From: JBAXEO01 sp964541375
Lineage (GTDB): Bacteria; Actinomycetota; Coriobacteriia; Anaerosomatales; JAAXUF01
NCBI GenBank assembly: GCA_964541375.1
Contig: CAZIPT010000024.1
Location: 1 to 30,071, forward strand
Direction: 5' to 3'
Length of the DNA stretch: 30,071 bases
Positions 1-7,731 of the stretch are shown piece by piece. The stretch's first letter is position 1. The number at the start of each line of letters is the position of its first letter. A model generated the notes under the pieces. That model made no database searches and was not told where the DNA came from. It saw only the letters and a list, made by a program, of their open reading frames with translations. A program made the position numbers and the translations under genes.

Positions 1-60
1 GAGCCGCTGGCCGCTCCGCGTCGCAGCCGGCGCGCATAGCGGACGACCTTTCCCGCATAC

Positions 61-88
61 TTGCGCACGCGTTCACGAGCGTTACACT
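61..88 (+). promoter_or_regulatory. Candidate sigma70-type promoter of ald
   Basis: A -35-like TTGCGC (61-66) and a -10-like TACACT (83-88) are separated by 16 bases. Transcription would start near 95, leaving a leader of about 95 bases before the ald start codon. This is a motif match only. The first 60 bases upstream show no gene I can support. Confidence 0.45.
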
Positions 89-189
89 AGCAAGGTCCGC
101 CCGGGCCGCAGCCGGTCCGAAAGGCGCGCCTTCTCCAGGCCCAAACGCGCCCGATCGGGTTCGTTCAACGAGTGAAGGGAAGCTCGCAG

Positions 190-1305
190 ATGATCATCGG
201 TGTACCCAAGGAGATCAAGAACAACGAGTTCCGCGTCGGCATGACGCCGGGCGGCGCTCGTGAGTTCATCGAGCACGGTCATACCGTCTTGGTCGAGAAG
301 TCCGCCGGTGAGGGTTCGTCCTTCCCTGACGCCGAGTACATCGCGGCAGGCGCGGAACTCGTCGACACCGCCGAGGACGTCTTCTCGCGTGCCGACATGA
401 TCGTCAAGGTCAAGGAGCCGCAGGCCGTCGAGATCGAACCCCATCGTTCCGGCCAGATCCTCTACACCTACCTGCACCTCGCCCCCGACCACGAGCAGAC
501 CGTCGGTCTCGTGAAGTCCGGCGCGGTCTGCATCGCGTACGAGACCGTGGAGCTGCCGAACCGCTCGCTGCCGCTGCTCGCCCCGATGTCCGAGGTCGCG
601 GGCAGCATGGCCGCGCAGGTCGGCGCCACGTACCTGCAGAAGCCCTTCGGCGGACGTGGCGTGCTCATGGGCGGCGTCCCCGGGGTCCTGCCGGCCAACG
701 TCGTTGTGCTCGGCGCCGGTGTCGTCGGCATCAACGCCGCCTACATCGCGTGCGGCATGGGAGCTCACGTCACCGTCCTCGACGTGAGCCTCGACCGCCT
801 GCGCTACATCGACGAGCTGTGGGGCAACAAGATGCGCACGCTCTACTCGAGCAAGCACAACATCGAAGAGGCTGTGTACGCGGCCGACCTAGTTATCGGC
901 GCCGTGCTCCTCCCGGGCGCCAAGACCCCGTACCTCATCACCAACGACATGCTCCCCAACATGAAGCGGGGTTCGGTCGTCGTCGACGTGTCCGTCGATC
1001 AGGGCGGTTGCATCGAGACCACACACGCCACCACGCACGCCGACCCCACCTACTTCGTCGAAGGCGTACTGCACTACGGCGTCGCCAACATGCCGGGTGC
1101 CGTACCCAACACCTCGACGCTGGCGCTGACCAACGCGACGCTTCGCTACGGTCTCTCCATCGCCGACAAGGGCTGGAAGCAGGCGGTCGCCGATGATGCG
1201 GCGCTCGCCAAGGGAGTCAACGTGCTCGAGGGCAAGCTCACGTACGCTCCGGTCGCCGAGGCGCTCGGTCTCGAGTACACCTCGCTGGAGTCGCTCATCG
1301 CGTAG
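190..1305 (+). CDS. ald: Alanine dehydrogenase
   Basis: NAD-dependent L-alanine dehydrogenase, which reversibly deaminates alanine to pyruvate and ammonium in the cytoplasm. The 371-residue product has the usual family length. Arg15, Lys75 (in VKVKEP) and His96 (in YLHLAPD) fall at the positions of the known substrate-binding and catalytic residues. A Rossmann glycine motif (VLGAGVVG) follows in the middle of the protein. An in-frame GTG lies 18 bases upstream at 172, but ATG 190 is preferred. It gives the family N-terminus MIIGVPKEIK and has a GAAGGGA ribosome site at 174-180. The gene stands alone, with its own promoter candidate upstream and a hairpin about 40 bases after the stop. The physiological direction (alanine use or synthesis) cannot be read from the sequence. 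Confidence 0.96.
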   Translation: MIIGVPKEIKNNEFRVGMTPGGAREFIEHGHTVLVEKSAGEGSSFPDAEYIAAGAELVDTAEDVFSRADMIVKVKEPQAVEIEPHRSGQILYTYLHLAPDHEQTVGLVKSGAVCIAYETVELPNRSLPLLAPMSEVAGSMAAQVGATYLQKPFGGRGVLMGGVPGVLPANVVVLGAGVVGINAAYIACGMGAHVTVLDVSLDRLRYIDELWGNKMRTLYSSKHNIEEAVYAADLVIGAVLLPGAKTPYLITNDMLPNMKRGSVVVDVSVDQGGCIETTHATTHADPTYFVEGVLHYGVANMPGAVPNTSTLALTNATLRYGLSIADKGWKQAVADDAALAKGVNVLEGKLTYAPVAEALGLEYTSLESLIA

Positions 1306-1347
1306 GCACCCTCGGCCGGATCCGCACCGCTGCGAGAAACCCATGGT

Positions 1348-1367
1348 GGCCGCCCTACGGGGCGGTC
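1348..1367 (+). terminator. Hairpin after ald, probable terminator
   Basis: A GC-rich stem GGCCGCCC / GGGCGGTC closes on a TACG tetraloop at 1356-1359, with one G-T wobble. No clean T-run follows, so its efficiency is uncertain. Its position 43 bases after the ald stop fits transcription ending there. Confidence 0.5.
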
Positions 1368-1507
1368 ACTGTCGTTTGCCCAGGGGCTCGATCAAGGACG
1401 CCACCATTCAGCCCGGCACGTGGCTTCTTGCTCACCGTGTCGCCCACGAGGCGAGCGGCGCGTGTCGGCAGAGCGTCACGATCGCGGAGATGACGGTGTC
1501 CGAAGCC

Positions 1508-1522
1508 TATACTTGAACCGTG
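1508..1522 (+). promoter_or_regulatory. -10 element and leaderless start of the XerD-type gene
   Basis: TATACT (1508-1513) lies six bases before the GTG start at 1520, which puts the expected transcription start on or next to the start codon. An in-frame TGA at 1514-1516 rules out a longer protein, and no Shine-Dalgarno sequence precedes the GTG. I see no clear -35 at the expected distance. This arrangement matches the leaderless mRNAs that are common in actinobacteria. Confidence 0.55.
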
Positions 1523-2431
1523 AACTCCTACGTCGCCGAATACCTGGGTCACCTCTCCGTCGAGCGCGGGTACTCTCGGCATACCATCGCCGCGTACGGG
1601 CGCGATCTGAGCGACTACGCATCGTTCCTCTCGGCAAGGGGAGTTGACGATCTGACCACCGCCAGCCGAGACGACATCACCGCGTTCATCTCGGCGCTGT
1701 GGGACCGAGGACTCGCGCCGAGCACCGTCGAGCGTCGTGTCGCGGCGGTCAAGGGGCTGCACAAGTTCCTTGTGCGCGAGGGGATCACTGAGAACCACCC
1801 TACGGCACGGCTGCCGCTGCCCAAAGTCCCCGAGCGCCTTCCCGAGGCCGTCTCGATCGAGGACATCGACAGGCTTCTTAGTCAGCCCTTTCCCGATACG
1901 CCCGCCGGGCTGAGAGACCGCGCGATGCTGGAGACCCTCTATGGCTGCGGGCTTCGAGTGAGCGAGCTGACCGGGCTCGAGCTGTCCGGACTCGACCTCT
2001 CGGCAGGCTATGCGAGGGTGTTCGGCAAGGGGGGGAAGGAGCGCTTGGTCCCGATCGCAGGGATGGCGGTCCATGCGCTGGACGCCTACCTTACGCACGG
2101 TCGGCCCTACCTACGGCCCAAAAGCTCCGTACGTGCGTTGGACGGCTCAGCGGTGTTCCTGAATGCGCGTGGGGGGCGGCTGTCTCGGCAGGGGGTATTC
2201 GGTATCGTGCGGACCTACGGAGACAGGGTGGGACTGAAGATGCACCCCCACACGCTGCGCCACTCATTCGCAACCCACCTGCTCGAGGGTGGCGCGGACC
2301 TTCGCGCTTTGCAGGAGATGCTCGGCCATGCCGACATCAGCACGACGCAGGTCTACACACACGTGGATCGGCGGCATATACGCGAGGAATACCTGTCGAC
2401 GCATCCTCGGGCTCGCATCCGCTCAGTCTAG
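1520..2431 (+). CDS. xerD: Tyrosine recombinase, XerD/XerC type
   Basis: Site-specific tyrosine recombinase expected to resolve chromosome dimers at dif together with a partner recombinase. The 303 residues match the usual Xer length of about 300. The N-terminal SAM-like core-binding domain (about 1-85) contains the typical VERGYSRHTIAAYGRDL stretch. The catalytic domain carries Arg146 (GLRVSEL), Lys170 (FGKGGKER), His244 and Arg247 (HPHTLRH), His270 (LGH) and the nucleophile Tyr279 (QVYTHV), so the active site is complete. The GTG start is fixed by an in-frame stop six bases upstream and appears leaderless. No phage or integron genes flank it, which favours a housekeeping Xer protein over a mobile-element integrase. 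XerC and XerD cannot be told apart with certainty by eye. Confidence 0.88.
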   Translation: MNSYVAEYLGHLSVERGYSRHTIAAYGRDLSDYASFLSARGVDDLTTASRDDITAFISALWDRGLAPSTVERRVAAVKGLHKFLVREGITENHPTARLPLPKVPERLPEAVSIEDIDRLLSQPFPDTPAGLRDRAMLETLYGCGLRVSELTGLELSGLDLSAGYARVFGKGGKERLVPIAGMAVHALDAYLTHGRPYLRPKSSVRALDGSAVFLNARGGRLSRQGVFGIVRTYGDRVGLKMHPHTLRHSFATHLLEGGADLRALQEMLGHADISTTQVYTHVDRRHIREEYLSTHPRARIRSV

Positions 2432-2536
2432 GCGTCGCGGCGACACAAACCCACCGCTATTTGGTACACGATTCCTCACCAGTTGGTCTAGTATGGAAAC
2501 GACAGCATAGTCCCAGTCCTGAGGAGGGGGATCTCC

Positions 2537-3601
2537 GTGAGATCGAAGTGGGTCAAGTATGGGGCCGTCTTGCTTGCAGTGGCGCTCGTCGGCGCCATGG
2601 TCGTTGGATGCTCCAGCGGCGCCAAGAGCGGTTCCAGTACCACCACCGAGCCGACCGCCAAGGTGAAGGCCGCCATGGTGACCGACATCGGTGGTCTGGG
2701 AGATAAGTCCTTCAACGACCTCTCCGCCGCAGGCCTCGCGAAAGCCGAGAAGGAACTCGGGGTTCAGACCAAGGTCGTCGAGTCCAAGGCCCCGACTGAC
2801 TACGAAAGCAACCTCACGCAGCTGGCCAACGCCGGCTACAACCCGATCTTCGCGGTCGGGTTCCTCATGACGGACACCGTCACCAAGGTCGCCACGGCGA
2901 CCCCGGACGTCATCTATGGTGGCATCGACGAGTTCTTCATGCCGACCATCCCCAACGTCATCGGCATCACCTTCAAGGAAGCCGAGGCGGGCTATCTCGC
3001 GGGCGTCCTCGCTGGTTCGCTGACATCTCAGACGAACGTTGATCCCCGGATCAACGACAAGCTGATTCTCGGCTTCGTCGGCGGCATGGAGATACCGCCG
3101 GTGCAGGCGTACCAGGCCGGCTTCATCGCTGGCGCCAAGAAGGCCAACCCCGCAGTTGAGGTGAAGAGCATCTACACAGGCTCCTTCACCGACCAGGCGA
3201 AGGGCTTCGAGGCAGGCAAGGCGCTCATCGAGCAGGGCGCGGACATCGTCTTCGCTGCGGCTGGCCAGACTGGTCTCGGTACCGCCAAGGCCTGTCAGGA
3301 GAACAAGGCGCTCTTCATCGGCGTCGACTCCGATCAGTTCCTGACGATTCCGGCCATCGGCGACACCATCATCACCTCGGCGATCAAGAAGATCGACGTT
3401 GCTGTCTTCGAGACGATCAAGAAGGCCGTCGACGGCACCCTCAAGGGCGGCGTCAACGAGGCGCTCGGCATCAAAGAAGATGCCGTGGGTCTGGCGCCGT
3501 ACCACGACTGGGATACCAAGGTCCCCGCTGAGACCAAGAAGCTGGTCGACGACGCGATGGCCGAGATCGCCGCGGGCACCGTCACCGTTCCAAGCAAGTA
3601 G
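2537..3601 (+). CDS. BMP/PnrA-family nucleoside-binding lipoprotein
   Basis: Substrate-binding lipoprotein of an ABC importer, basic membrane protein (BMP/Med/PnrA) family, whose studied members bind purine nucleosides. Residues 1-25 form a lipoprotein signal (basic N-terminus, hydrophobic core, lipobox VVGC with Cys25), followed by a Ser/Thr-rich linker. The mature part shows the family opening VTDIGGLGDKSFND and continues as a periplasmic-binding fold, 354 residues in all. The GTG start at 2537 has a strong GAGGAGGGGG ribosome site at 2521-2530. A -10-like TAGTAT lies at 2489-2494 without a convincing -35. The gene leads a four-gene unit equivalent to Bacillus subtilis nupNOPQ (a guanosine transporter). 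The exact substrate here is inferred. I see no purine riboswitch in the 105-base gap before it. Confidence 0.93.
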   Translation: MRSKWVKYGAVLLAVALVGAMVVGCSSGAKSGSSTTTEPTAKVKAAMVTDIGGLGDKSFNDLSAAGLAKAEKELGVQTKVVESKAPTDYESNLTQLANAGYNPIFAVGFLMTDTVTKVATATPDVIYGGIDEFFMPTIPNVIGITFKEAEAGYLAGVLAGSLTSQTNVDPRINDKLILGFVGGMEIPPVQAYQAGFIAGAKKANPAVEVKSIYTGSFTDQAKGFEAGKALIEQGADIVFAAAGQTGLGTAKACQENKALFIGVDSDQFLTIPAIGDTIITSAIKKIDVAVFETIKKAVDGTLKGGVNEALGIKEDAVGLAPYHDWDTKVPAETKKLVDDAMAEIAAGTVTVPSK

Positions 3602-3639
3602 CCTGCACTTCGGACCACTTGTGAGTCGCTGACTACTGC

Positions 3640-3668
3640 AGGGGCGGCCGGCCGAGCCGGCCGCCCCT
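3640..3668 (+). terminator. Intercistronic hairpin after the BMP lipoprotein gene
   Basis: A perfect 13-bp stem, AGGGGCGGCCGGC at 3640-3652 pairing with 3656-3668, closes on the three-base loop CGA. No T-run follows, and the next gene starts 20 bases downstream. This fits a partial terminator or a 3'-end stabiliser that leaves the binding protein more abundant than the ATPase and permeases, as is common in ABC importer operons. Confidence 0.7.
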
Positions 3669-3687
3669 GACACGCGAGGGAGCCTCT

Positions 3688-5310
3688 ATGTCGGAGCACC
3701 ATGCGCCCGTTCCCGCGACACCTCCACCGAAAGCCACGGACGCGTCGCCCATTCTGCGTCTGTCGCACGTAACCAAGCGCTTCCCCGGCGTCCTTGCGGT
3801 CGACGACGTGTCGCTCGATGTCCACTGCGGCGAGGTCGTAGCACTTCTCGGCGAGAACGGGGCCGGCAAGTCGACGCTCATGAACGTCGCCTACGGTCTG
3901 CTCGCCTCTGACGGGGGGGAGATCGTCATCGATGGCGCCCCCGTCGACGTGAAGGGTCCCCGGCAGGCAATCGACTTAGGCGTCGGGATGGTTCATCAGC
4001 ACTTCATGCTCGTTGAGACGCAAACCGTCACGGAAAACATCGTCCTCGGGCTCGAGCCCACCAAGTACGGCGTCATCGAGCGCGACCGAGCGCGCGAAGA
4101 GGTCACGGCCATATCCGAGCGCTACGGGCTGAAGGTCGATCCAGACGCCCGCGTCATGGATCTGTCCGTGGGCATGCAGCAGCGCGTGGAGATCCTCAAG
4201 GCGCTCTTCCGTCAGGCGCGAATCCTGATTCTGGACGAGCCGACCGCGGTGCTCACCCCGCGGGAGGTCACCGAGCTCTTCGTGATCGTGCGCCAGCTGG
4301 TCGACGAAGGCCTTGCAGTGGTCATCATCACGCATAAGCTCGATGAGGTCATGGCGTTCGCGGACCGGATCGTGGCGATGCGTGGGGGGAAGGTCGTGGG
4401 GGAGACCCGGCCGTCCGAGACCGACGAGGCCGGGCTGGCCAAGATGATGGTCGGCCGAGAGGTGGTTCTGCGAATCGACAAGCTGCCGTCCGTCGCGGGC
4501 AACCCCGTGCTCAGGATCACCGATCTGCGGGTGGACGACGACCGCAAACTCGAAGCGGTCCGTGGGGTCTCGCTCGAAGTCCGCGAGGGCGAGATCGTTG
4601 GGATTGCAGGTGTCTCGGGAAACGGGCAGAGCGAACTCGTTGAAGCGATCACGGGTCTACGCCGACCCAGTGCAGGCTCGATCATGCTCCGCGACAACGA
4701 CATCACGCATGACGGTCCGGCGAGCAGTATCGAGGCGGGCGTCTCGGTCATACCGGAAGACCGACAGCGCCGAGGGCTGGTCCTGGAGTTCGATCTCGTC
4801 GAGAACATCGCGCTAGGTGATCATCGCCGGGCCCCCTACTCGCGGCACGGGCTATTGGACCGCCGTGCGATGCAGGGCGTCGCCAAGGCGCGAATCGAGG
4901 ACTACGACATCCGTACACCCAGCGAGTTCGTCGCCGCGGCCAACCTGTCCGGCGGCAATCAGCAGAAGGTGGTCGTCGCTCGCGAGCTCGGTCGGGACCC
5001 GCAGCTGTTGATCGCCGGGCAGCCGACCCGTGGTCTCGACGTCGGCGCCATCGAGTTCGTGCACCGCCAGATTCTCGCGGCTCGCGGCAACCGCAAGGCT
5101 GTACTACTTGTAAGCATGGAACTAGAGGAGATCCAATCGCTCTCCGATCGCATCCTGGTCATGTTCGAAGGCCGTATCGTCGCCGAGTTCACCGGCGGGG
5201 AAGTCTCGGAAGAAGAGCTCGGCTACTACATGACCGGTGGCGGGAAGGCCGACCGGAACGTTGACGAGGGACGAGCAGTCTCGAACTTGCCGAGGGGGGA
5301 CAATGTCTGA
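3688..5310 (+). CDS. Nucleoside-type ABC transporter, double ATP-binding protein
   Basis: Energy-coupling ATPase for the BMP-type importer, cytoplasmic. The 540 residues hold two fused ABC domains. The first has Walker A GENGAGKST (55-63), signature LSVGMQQ (159-165) and Walker B ILILDEPTAV (179-188). The second has a degenerate Walker A, GVSGNGQSE (308-316, no GKS/T), a good signature LSGGNQQ (420-426), and GQPTRGLD (444-451) where DEPT would be expected. Loss of key residues in the second site is normal for the simple-sugar/nucleoside (YufO/NupO-like) subfamily and does not indicate decay. ATG 3688 has GAGGGAG just upstream at 3676-3682. The 3' end overlaps the next permease gene by 8 bases, so translation is probably coupled. 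Confidence 0.94.
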   Translation: MSEHHAPVPATPPPKATDASPILRLSHVTKRFPGVLAVDDVSLDVHCGEVVALLGENGAGKSTLMNVAYGLLASDGGEIVIDGAPVDVKGPRQAIDLGVGMVHQHFMLVETQTVTENIVLGLEPTKYGVIERDRAREEVTAISERYGLKVDPDARVMDLSVGMQQRVEILKALFRQARILILDEPTAVLTPREVTELFVIVRQLVDEGLAVVIITHKLDEVMAFADRIVAMRGGKVVGETRPSETDEAGLAKMMVGREVVLRIDKLPSVAGNPVLRITDLRVDDDRKLEAVRGVSLEVREGEIVGIAGVSGNGQSELVEAITGLRRPSAGSIMLRDNDITHDGPASSIEAGVSVIPEDRQRRGLVLEFDLVENIALGDHRRAPYSRHGLLDRRAMQGVAKARIEDYDIRTPSEFVAAANLSGGNQQKVVVARELGRDPQLLIAGQPTRGLDVGAIEFVHRQILAARGNRKAVLLVSMELEEIQSLSDRILVMFEGRIVAEFTGGEVSEEELGYYMTGGGKADRNVDEGRAVSNLPRGDNV

Positions 5311-6445
5311 CGCGATCCCGCCCATCATCTCGTCGCCCGAGGGCATGGAGAAGCGGTTCGCCGCAGAGCGCGAGCGGTCCGATCGGCTCGTACGGGTCGT
5401 CACACCGTTCATCTCGGTCGCCATCGCCATGCTGATCGGATCGATCTTCATCCTAGCGTCCGGGCACAGTCCCGTGGCGGCTTTCGCCGCGCTCTGGCAG
5501 GGTGCCTTCGGCAGCCAGCGTGCGATCGGCGAGACGCTGTTGCGCTCGACACCGCTCATCTTCACCGGCCTCGCACTGGCCTACGGCTTTCGTTCGGGGC
5601 TCTTCAACATCGGTGCCGAGGGGCAGCTGTTTCTAGGCGGGCTCGCCGCGGCGGTCGTCGGACTCTGGGTCGGCGGGATGTCCTGGATGATCTCGCTGCC
5701 GGTGATTCTCCTCTCGGCAGCGCTTGCCGGCGCGGCGTGGGCGTTCATCCCGGCGCTCATGAAGGCCCGAATCGGCGCCAACGAAGTCATCACGACGATG
5801 ATGTTCAGCTACATCGGCCGCTATCTGGTCTCATTCGTGATCACCGGGCCGATGAAGGACAAGGGCGGGATTCCGCAGACTCCGCAGCTGCCGCCCAACT
5901 CCATCTTGCCGCGTTTGCACACGCTGCTGCCGTTCCTCAAGGCCAACCGTGCGCACACCGGGATCCTGATCGCGATCGTCGTGGCCGTGCTGGTATGGGC
6001 GGCGCTCAAGTACACCACCCTCGGCTACGAGGCCCGGGCGGTGGGGTTCAACCCGTTTGCGTCCTCGGCCGGAGGCATCTCTGTCTCGTCGACGATCATC
6101 AAGTCACTGTGTATCTCCGGGGCGCTTGCCGGGCTTGCCGGAGCCGTCGAGGTGATGGGGGTCTACGGCAGGTTGTTCGACAGCTTCTCAAACGGGTTCG
6201 GCTTCACGGGGATCGCCGTGGCACTCCTTGCCAAGAACAACCCGATCGGAGTCATCCCGGCCGCGCTGCTCTTTGGCGCCCTGTCGGCCGGGGCCGGCAC
6301 CATGCAGCTTGAGGCCGACGTATCGCAGCAGGTCGTGGCCATCATCCAGGGAATCATCATCTTCCTGATAGCCGCCGAGACGATCGTGCCGTGGGCGCTG
6401 GACAAGTGGCGTCGGAGAAAGGCGGTGAGCCCCGTTGCTGTCTAG
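5303..6445 (+). CDS. Nucleoside-type ABC transporter permease 1
   Basis: Inner-membrane permease of the importer (BPD_transp_2 family, YufP/NupP-like), 380 residues. It has a short cytoplasmic N-terminus with many charged residues and about eight to ten hydrophobic segments. The GLFNIGAEGQLFLGG stretch around residues 100-115 is characteristic of the family. A longer in-frame reading starts at 5237, inside the ATPase gene. ATG 5303 is chosen because GAGGGGGGA (5292-5300) sits just before it and the overlap with the ATPase then shrinks to 8 bases. The gene forms a heteromeric channel with the next one and is translated from the same message. Confidence 0.92.
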   Translation: MSDAIPPIISSPEGMEKRFAAERERSDRLVRVVTPFISVAIAMLIGSIFILASGHSPVAAFAALWQGAFGSQRAIGETLLRSTPLIFTGLALAYGFRSGLFNIGAEGQLFLGGLAAAVVGLWVGGMSWMISLPVILLSAALAGAAWAFIPALMKARIGANEVITTMMFSYIGRYLVSFVITGPMKDKGGIPQTPQLPPNSILPRLHTLLPFLKANRAHTGILIAIVVAVLVWAALKYTTLGYEARAVGFNPFASSAGGISVSSTIIKSLCISGALAGLAGAVEVMGVYGRLFDSFSNGFGFTGIAVALLAKNNPIGVIPAALLFGALSAGAGTMQLEADVSQQVVAIIQGIIIFLIAAETIVPWALDKWRRRKAVSPVAV

Positions 6446-7439
6446 CATCATCACCCCGGATCTCTTCGCGGCAGCCATCCGACTTGCGACCCCCATCGCC
6501 CTCGCCGCGATCGGCGCCTCGATCTGCGAACGCTCGGGCGTCGTGAACATCGCCATGGAAGGGCTGATGCTCGTCGGTGCGTTTGGCGGTGTCATGGGAG
6601 CGCTCCTGACCGGATCGTTGTGGGTCGGAGTCCTTGCGGCACTGTTGGCCTCGTGCCTGTTTGCGTCTCTGCATGCGTTCGCTTCGATCAACCTGAGATC
6701 CGACCAGGTGGTCTCGGGCACGGCGATCAACATTCTTGCAATCGGCGTGACAGGCTTTCTGATCGAGATGATCTTTGGCCGACCTGGCAACGTCGGCGTG
6801 AGCGACAGCGTCATGGCTGAGCAGGTTTTGGGACATCCTGTTCGCACCGTGTCGACGATTCAGCCGGTCTTCAGCTTCCCCAACGGCGGTTCCGGCTTCA
6901 TGGGCACGGTCTGGACGTGGATCAACACCATCTTCTTCAGCTATACGCCCATCGTCTATGCGGGAATCTTCTTCGCGGTATTCCTGACGTGGGCCTTGTT
7001 CCGGACGCGGTGGGGGCTGCGCTTGCGTGCGCTCGGCGAGCACCCTCGCGCGGCGGACACCGTTGGCATCAACGTGATTGCCGGCCGGTGGGTCGCCGTT
7101 CTGATTTCGGGGCTCATGGCGGGCCTGGCCGGCGCGAATCTCTCGCTGGAACAGGTCGGCGGCTTCTCGGATTCGATGACCAACGGTCGCGGGTTCATCG
7201 CGTTGGCTGCCAACATCTTCGGGCGCTGGATTCCCGGTGGCGCCTATCTGGCATCACTTCTGTTCGGATTCGCTGACGCGCTCCAGCTCAAGCTCCAGCT
7301 CTTCAGCGACGTGATCCGGATACCGCCGCAGTTCTTCCTGATGCTTCCCTACGTGCTGACAGTCGTGGTGCTCGCGGGTGTTGTTGGTCGTGCAGTTGCT
7401 CCCGCTGCGCTCGGCAAGCCGTACAAGGCCAAGGGCTAG
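6435..7439 (+). CDS. Nucleoside-type ABC transporter permease 2
   Basis: Second membrane subunit of the importer (YufQ/NupQ-like), 334 residues, with about eight hydrophobic segments. The N-terminal ERSGVVNIAMEGLML is the family hallmark, and GLRLRALGEHPRAADTVGI is the cytoplasmic loop that contacts the ATPase. TTG 6435 is the only usable start: an in-frame TGA lies at 6426-6428 and the sequence already matches the family from residue 1. It overlaps permease 1 by 11 bases. It is the last gene of the importer unit, and a hairpin follows 30 bases after the stop. Confidence 0.92.
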   Translation: MLSSIITPDLFAAAIRLATPIALAAIGASICERSGVVNIAMEGLMLVGAFGGVMGALLTGSLWVGVLAALLASCLFASLHAFASINLRSDQVVSGTAINILAIGVTGFLIEMIFGRPGNVGVSDSVMAEQVLGHPVRTVSTIQPVFSFPNGGSGFMGTVWTWINTIFFSYTPIVYAGIFFAVFLTWALFRTRWGLRLRALGEHPRAADTVGINVIAGRWVAVLISGLMAGLAGANLSLEQVGGFSDSMTNGRGFIALAANIFGRWIPGGAYLASLLFGFADALQLKLQLFSDVIRIPPQFFLMLPYVLTVVVLAGVVGRAVAPAALGKPYKAKG

Positions 7440-7460
7440 ACCCTCAACGCCGATATGGAT

Positions 7461-7709
7461 CTACCTCACGGGGCCTTCCGCGTCGTCGCGGGAGGCCCCT
7501 GGGCTATTCTCCTCGTCATCTTCCTGTGCGGTGACGGTGCGAAGCCGGTGAACGACGACCATCACGATCGCGACCATGAGCAGGATCACGGCGTCCATCG
7601 GCAGTTCCGGCCTCCAGCTCCCACGCACGACCGAGCGCGCCGCGTACAACCCGGCGACGATCGCTGCTACGGACCACAGCGGCAGTCGTATGCGCGGTCT
7701 CGGGAGCAC
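7461..7709 (-). CDS. Small two-pass membrane protein, function unknown (82 aa)
   Basis: I do not recognise a family. The frame is open further upstream, but the best start is GTG at 7709. It lies just past the stop of the DUF4349-type gene and has GGAAAGGA five bases upstream (complement of 7715-7722). The product would begin MLPRPRIRLPLW, with hydrophobic segments at about residues 10-28 and 38-55 joined by a short basic loop (RSVVRGSWRP). A strongly acidic, hydrophilic C-terminus (QEDDEENS, then DDAE) follows. The start lies 22 bases after the DUF4349 stop, so co-transcription is likely. The last codons overlap the hairpin that ends the convergent nucleoside operon. It could be a chance open frame. 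The ribosome site and membrane pattern argue for a gene. Confidence 0.55.
   Translation of the reverse strand: MLPRPRIRLPLWSVAAIVAGLYAARSVVRGSWRPELPMDAVILLMVAIVMVVVHRLRTVTAQEDDEENSPGASRDDAEGPVR
7470..7499 (+). terminator. Hairpin ending the nucleoside importer operon
   Basis: A 12-bp stem (GGGGCCTTCCGC at 7470-7481 with GCGGGAGGCCCC at 7488-7499, one T-G wobble) closes on a six-base loop. It sits 30 bases after the permease 2 stop. No T-run follows. It also lies inside the 3' end of the convergent 82-aa gene, so it may act on both strands. Confidence 0.6.
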
Positions 7710-7731
7710 CAGGAGTCCTTTCCGGGAGCGA

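Noticed and set aside
1..39. Possible C-terminus of an upstream plus-strand gene ending in TAG at 37-39
   Set aside because: Only a dozen residues are visible, rich in Arg and Ala, with nothing to identify them; a random frame would look the same.
82..858. Long minus-strand open frame opposite ald (258 codons)
   Set aside because: It is a high-GC shadow of ald: biased composition rich in Asp, Val, Arg and Gly, no family features, and ald is complete on the other strand. The same applies to the other long antisense frames, for example 2423-3673 and 20605-21564.
1520..2431. Tyrosine recombinase as the integrase of a mobile element
   Set aside because: Length and motifs match housekeeping Xer proteins; no tRNA, direct repeats or phage genes lie nearby.
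2432..2536. Purine riboswitch ahead of the nucleoside importer
   Set aside because: The gap is only 105 bases and lacks the conserved three-way junction sequences of purine aptamers.
4609..5044. Degenerate second nucleotide site in the ABC ATPase as a sign of gene decay
   Set aside because: Loss of the GKS/T lysine and a changed Walker B in the second half are normal in this nucleoside/simple-sugar subfamily, and the reading frame is intact.
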